Below, in pieces: positions 6,219-8,734 of a stretch of DNA of 8,734 nucleotides. The stretch is taken from NCBI GenBank assembly GCA_002421825.1, contig DISR01000088.1, positions 1 to 8,734 of the forward strand, in the 5' to 3' direction. Each line of letters starts with the position of its first letter. The first letter of the stretch is position 1. This DNA comes from Thiobacillus sp. UBA6205 (GTDB lineage: Bacteria; Pseudomonadota; Gammaproteobacteria; Burkholderiales; Thiobacillaceae). The position numbers and the translations under genes were made by a program. Below the pieces are notes generated by a model. It was not told the origin of the DNA, did no database searches, and was given only the letters and a program-made list of their open reading frames with translations.

Positions 6219-7211
6219 ATGGAGCGTTTACAGGCCCTGCGGCTATGGCTGGGCAAGCAACTAGGGACGGAATCCTTCGACCTCGCCCCGGCTTCGAGCG
6301 ATGCGAGCTTCCGCCGCTATTTTCGCGCCACCTTCAATGGCCGCCATTATATCGTCATGGACGCCCCTCCGGCGCACGAGGATTGCCGCCCGTTCGTCCG
6401 TGTCGCCGGGGTGTTCGGCGAGGCGGGCGCGCATGTGCCCGGGGTGCTGGCGCAGGACCTGGAGCAGGGCTTCCTGCTGCTGACCGACCTCGGCAGCAGC
6501 ACTTATCTCTCGGTGCTGAACGAGGCCAATGCCCACGAACTCTACCTCGCCGCCAATGCGGCACTGGTGAAAATCCAGCTGGCGAGCAAGCCCGGGGTGC
6601 TGCCCGAATACGATCGTGCGCTGCTCGCGCGCGAACTCGACCTGTTTCCCGAGTGGTATGTCGCCAGGCACCTGAACGCCGAACTGACCCGAGCGCAGCG
6701 GGAAATCCTGCACGGCGTGTTCGAGCGCGTGCTGGCCAGCAACCTGGCTCAGCCGCGGGTCTTTGTGCACCGCGACTACCATTCGCGCAACCTGATGGTG
6801 TCCGATCCCAATCCGGGCGTGCTGGATTTCCAGGATGCCGTCTACGGCCCCATCACCTACGACCTGGCCTCGCTGTACAAGGATGCCTACATCCGCTGGG
6901 ACGAGGAGCGCGTGCTGGACTGGACGATCCGGTATTGGGAGGCGGCGCGCAAGGTGCGCCTGCCGGTGAGTCCGGATTTTTACGAGTTCTATCGCGACTT
7001 CGAATGGATGGGCGTGCAGCGCCACATCAAGGTGCTGGGCATTTTCGCGCGGCTTTATCACCGCGACGGCAAGGACGGCTACCTCAAGGACATGCCGCTG
7101 GTCATGGACTACCTGCGCCGCGCCTGCGAACGCTACACCGAACTCGCGCCCATGGCGCGCCTGCTGGACGAGCTGGAGAACAGGCAAGCACAGGTGGGGT
7201 ATACCTTTTAG
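6219..7211 (+). CDS. amgK: N-acetylmuramate/N-acetylglucosamine anomeric kinase
   Basis: AmgK phosphorylates MurNAc (and GlcNAc) at C1 with ATP. With MurU this lets recycled cell-wall sugar bypass de novo UDP-MurNAc synthesis, and so bypass fosfomycin inhibition of MurA. The 330-residue product has the aminoglycoside-phosphotransferase kinase fold: an N-lobe with SSDASFRRYFR (26-36), hinge LLLTDLGS (86-93), catalytic loop HRDYHSRNLMV (184-194; Asp186 catalytic, Asn191 metal) and the metal-binding LDFQDAVYGPITYDLASLYK (202-221). Alone it could be called a generic phosphotransferase. The specific name rests on the adjacent murU and on the lptD-divergent position, the same as in Pseudomonas. The ATG at 6219 has a weak Shine-Dalgarno; TTG at 6210 is an alternative. 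Its TAG stop runs directly into the heptamer repeat. Confidence 0.92.
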   Translation: MERLQALRLWLGKQLGTESFDLAPASSDASFRRYFRATFNGRHYIVMDAPPAHEDCRPFVRVAGVFGEAGAHVPGVLAQDLEQGFLLLTDLGSSTYLSVLNEANAHELYLAANAALVKIQLASKPGVLPEYDRALLARELDLFPEWYVARHLNAELTRAQREILHGVFERVLASNLAQPRVFVHRDYHSRNLMVSDPNPGVLDFQDAVYGPITYDLASLYKDAYIRWDEERVLDWTIRYWEAARKVRLPVSPDFYEFYRDFEWMGVQRHIKVLGIFARLYHRDGKDGYLKDMPLVMDYLRRACERYTELAPMARLLDELENRQAQVGYTF

Positions 7212-7287
7212 GCGTGAGGCGTGAGGCGTGAGGCGTGAGGCGTGAGGCGTGAGGCGTGAGGCGTGAGGCGTGAGGCGTGAGGCGTGA
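7211..7287 (+). repeat. Heptamer tandem repeat, 11 perfect copies of GGCGTGA
   Basis: Eleven uninterrupted copies of GGCGTGA begin on the last base of the amgK stop codon and fill nearly all of the 86-base gap to murU. Each unit contains overlapping GTG and TGA (GTGA), and each junction gives a Shine-Dalgarno-like GAGG. Because seven is not a multiple of three, the plus strand has a TGA in every frame every 21 bases. The minus strand is stop-free and would translate as a repeated LTPHASR. There are no spacers, so it is not CRISPR. Confidence 0.97.
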
Positions 7288-7290
7288 GGG
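7286..7290 (+). promoter_or_regulatory. Shine-Dalgarno of murU, formed by the end of the heptamer repeat
   Basis: GAGGG at 7286-7290 lies 7 bases before TTG at 7298. The next ATG, at 7310, is 19 bases away, too far for this site. The site joins the last heptamer unit to unique sequence and decides the murU start. Confidence 0.6.
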
Positions 7291-7297
7291 AAACTTT

Positions 7298-8119
7298 TTG
7301 AGAACTGCAATGATTCTGGCGGCGGGCAAAGGCGAGCGCATGCGGCCCCTGACCGACCACACCCCCAAGCCGCTGTTGCCGGTGGGCGGCAAGCCGCTCA
7401 TCCTCTGGCATCTGGAAAAGCTGGCCAAGGCAGGGTTCGGGCGCATCGTCATCAACCATGCGCATCTTGGCGACCAGATCGAGGAAATCCTCGGCAACGG
7501 CGAGGCCTTCGGCGTCGAACTGCGCTACTCGCGCGAGGGCGAGCCGCTGGAAACCGCGGGCGGCATCGCTACTGCGCTTTCGCTGATAGAGGGCGAAATT
7601 TTCCCGGTGGTGAATGCCGACGTGTTCTGCGATTACGACTTTGGCCGCTTTGCAGGCATCATGGCACGCATGCAAGGCGAAACCACCCTGGCGCACCTGG
7701 TGCTGGTCGACAACCCTCCCCATCATCCCGATGGCGATTTCGTGCTGGACGGGAACTTCGTGAAGGACAAGGACGCACCCTTCCCCCTTCCCCCTTCCCC
7801 CGCCCCCTCTGCAACCGCCCGTGGTGATTCGGGGGGCAATGAGTCGGGGGCCGATGGCGCTCGCGGCCGTGCGCATCCCCGCGAGGCGGGGCCCCTGCTT
7901 ACTGCTCGCACCCTCACCTTCTCCGGCATCGGCATCTACCGCCGCGACTTGTTCGCCGCCACCGAGCCCTGGAAGAAAGCGCCGCTGGCTCCGCTGCTCA
8001 AGCAGGCCATGCAACAGGGCCGGGTGACCGGCGAGCATTTCCGCGGCCGCTGGATGGACGTGGGCACGCCGGAAAGGCTGAAGGAACTTGACCGCGAAAT
8101 CTGCAACCAAAACTGCTGA
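7298..8119 (+). CDS. murU: N-acetylmuramate-1-phosphate uridylyltransferase, with an in-frame insertion
   Basis: MurU couples UTP to MurNAc-1-phosphate made by AmgK, giving UDP-MurNAc for peptidoglycan synthesis. The nucleotidyltransferase signature LAAGKGERMRPLTDHTPKPL is at residues 8-27, the metal Asp in VNADVF is Asp108, and the closing DVGTPERL carries Asp254. With a TTG start at 7298 the protein is 273 residues, against about 220-235 usual for the family. The excess is a 42-residue Pro/Gly/Ala-rich stretch (162-203) that fits no family motif, between DGDFVLDG...DAP and TLTFSGIGIY. Removing it leaves a normal 231-residue enzyme. The frame is open and all motifs survive, so the gene may still work. 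TTG is preferred for its spacing to GAGGG and because it gives MRTAMILAAG, a usual family N-terminus; ATG at 7310 is the alternative. The stop is one base before pepP. Confidence 0.93.
   Translation: MRTAMILAAGKGERMRPLTDHTPKPLLPVGGKPLILWHLEKLAKAGFGRIVINHAHLGDQIEEILGNGEAFGVELRYSREGEPLETAGGIATALSLIEGEIFPVVNADVFCDYDFGRFAGIMARMQGETTLAHLVLVDNPPHHPDGDFVLDGNFVKDKDAPFPLPPSPAPSATARGDSGGNESGADGARGRAHPREAGPLLTARTLTFSGIGIYRRDLFAATEPWKKAPLAPLLKQAMQQGRVTGEHFRGRWMDVGTPERLKELDREICNQNC
7778..7807 (-). other. G-quadruplex motif on the minus strand
   Basis: The plus strand reads C3-TT-C5-TT-C5-TT-C5-G-C5, so the minus strand has five G-runs separated by loops of 1-2 bases, a textbook strong quadruplex pattern. 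The TTCCCCC unit is again a heptamer. It opens the insertion inside murU and lies on the template strand of that gene. Confidence 0.75.
7781..7906 (+). repeat. 126-bp GC-rich insertion inside murU
   Basis: The segment codes 42 residues absent from the usual MurU layout and keeps the reading frame. It consists of a C-rich heptamer tract (to 7807), a G-rich middle (7829-7851) and a hairpin CCCCGC-GAG-GCGGGG at 7877-7891 that runs into GGGGCCCC (7888-7895). No terminal inverted repeats or obvious target duplication can be defined, so the exact ends are estimates from protein alignment by eye. It resembles a small interspersed repeat. The GGGGCCCC palindrome also occurs in the gloA leader, which is weak evidence of relationship. 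Confidence 0.65.
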
Positions 8120-8120
8120 T

Positions 8121-8734
8121 ATGGACATTTCCGTTTACCGCCAGCGCCGCAGCCGCATCCTCGACGAGATGGGCGAGGGCGTGATGGTCATCGCCACCGC
8201 GCCGGAGGTGGCGCGCAACCGCGACACCCACTATCCCTATCGCCACGACAGCTATTTCTACTGGCTTACCGGGTTCAACGAGCCCGAGGCGGTGGTGGTG
8301 CTGGTCGGCGGCGACAAGCCGCGCCATATCCTGTTCTGCCGCGAGAAGAACGAGGAACGCGAAATCTGGGACGGCTTCCGCCACGGCCCGGAAGCGGCGC
8401 GCGAGGCCTTCGCCTTCGACGAGGCATTTTCTTGCGCCGCGCTCGATGCGGAGCTGCCGGGATTGCTGGAAAACCAGCCTTTGCTCGCCTACCTCATCGG
8501 CCGCGAAATGGAATGGGACACGCGGGTCATGGGCTGGCTCAATGCGGTGCGCGCCAAGACGCGCAGCGGCGTGCATGCACCGAACAGGATGATCGACGCC
8601 CGCATCTGGCTGGACGAGATGCGGCTTGTCAAGGATGCGCACGAACTGGCCTTGATGCGCCGCGCCGCCGAGATTTCCGCCGGCGCGCACATCGCCGCCA
8701 TGCGTTCGACCCGGCCGGGCCTGCACGAATACGA
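8121..8734 (+). CDS. pepP: Xaa-Pro aminopeptidase (aminopeptidase P), 5' part
   Basis: PepP removes the N-terminal residue from peptides whose second residue is proline, using two Mn ions. The window holds the first 204 residues and then ends; E. coli PepP is 441 residues. Visible is the AMP_N domain: an N-terminal helix, VMVIATAPEVARNRDTHYPY (21-40), the hallmark RHDSYFYWLTGFNEPEAVVV (41-60), FCREKNEEREIWDGFRHG (72-89), and the linker helix DEMRLVKDAHELALMRRAAE (165-184) leading to the catalytic pita-bread domain. Metal ligands lie beyond the window. The ATG at 8121 follows the murU stop by one base, has no clear Shine-Dalgarno and is probably translated by coupling. It has no known link to MurNAc recycling. 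Confidence 0.93.
   Translation, partial: MDISVYRQRRSRILDEMGEGVMVIATAPEVARNRDTHYPYRHDSYFYWLTGFNEPEAVVVLVGGDKPRHILFCREKNEEREIWDGFRHGPEAAREAFAFDEAFSCAALDAELPGLLENQPLLAYLIGREMEWDTRVMGWLNAVRAKTRSGVHAPNRMIDARIWLDEMRLVKDAHELALMRRAAEISAGAHIAAMRSTRPGLHEY

Noticed and set aside
7211..7287. CRISPR array
   Set aside because: The units are contiguous 7-mers with no spacers and no cas genes nearby.
6261..7310. 349-residue minus-strand frame opposite amgK
   Set aside because: It is antisense to a clear kinase gene, begins in the heptamer array and has no recognisable domain.
7208..8128. Long minus-strand open frame across murU with repeated LTPHASR residues
   Set aside because: It is open only because the heptamer has no stops on that strand and murU is GC-rich. 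The plus-strand frame carries all the MurU motifs.

Overview
The window is a GC-rich piece of a proteobacterial chromosome made of core genes. The minus-strand order lptD-surA-pdxA-rsmA beside a divergent amgK-murU pair is an arrangement known from gammaproteobacteria such as Pseudomonas and also seen in betaproteobacteria. Protein flavour, GC content and short intergenic repeats (heptamer tandem repeats and an 'NHGEHG'-type repeat) make me favour a betaproteobacterium, perhaps of the Nitrosomonadales. That placement is inference; no rRNA or lineage marker is present.

Layout: a plus-strand gloA (217-627) converges on rsmA, with only 3 bp between the stops. The minus-strand cluster lptD (6182-3936), surA (3955-2654), pdxA (2530-1532), rsmA (1398-631) is probably one operon. 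It covers LPS export to the outer membrane, outer-membrane protein folding, vitamin B6 synthesis and 16S rRNA dimethylation. LptD is itself a SurA client, so the first two genes are linked in function. A 36 bp divergent gap separates lptD from the plus-strand run amgK (6219-7211), murU (7298-8119) and pepP (8121 to the window edge). AmgK and MurU form the MurNAc recycling shortcut that yields UDP-MurNAc. LPS export and peptidoglycan salvage thus share one divergent promoter zone.

No new multi-gene system is visible. The unusual material is small and lies at gene boundaries or inside genes. (1) The first ten codons of gloA occur twice, differing only synonymously, and the extra copy heads a 41-codon ORF whose stop overlaps the gloA ribosome binding site. 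(2) MurU carries an in-frame 42-codon GC-rich insertion that also has a strong G-quadruplex motif on the minus strand. (3) Eleven perfect copies of a heptamer fill the amgK-murU gap and supply the murU Shine-Dalgarno. (4) Each end of pdxA abuts a different inverted repeat, one of which holds the pdxA stop codon. (5) surA contains a G9 homopolymer on its coding strand. (6) LptD has only two cysteines. Apart from these sites the window is ordinary core-genome DNA. Gene-free stretches are short; the longest is the first 216 bases.
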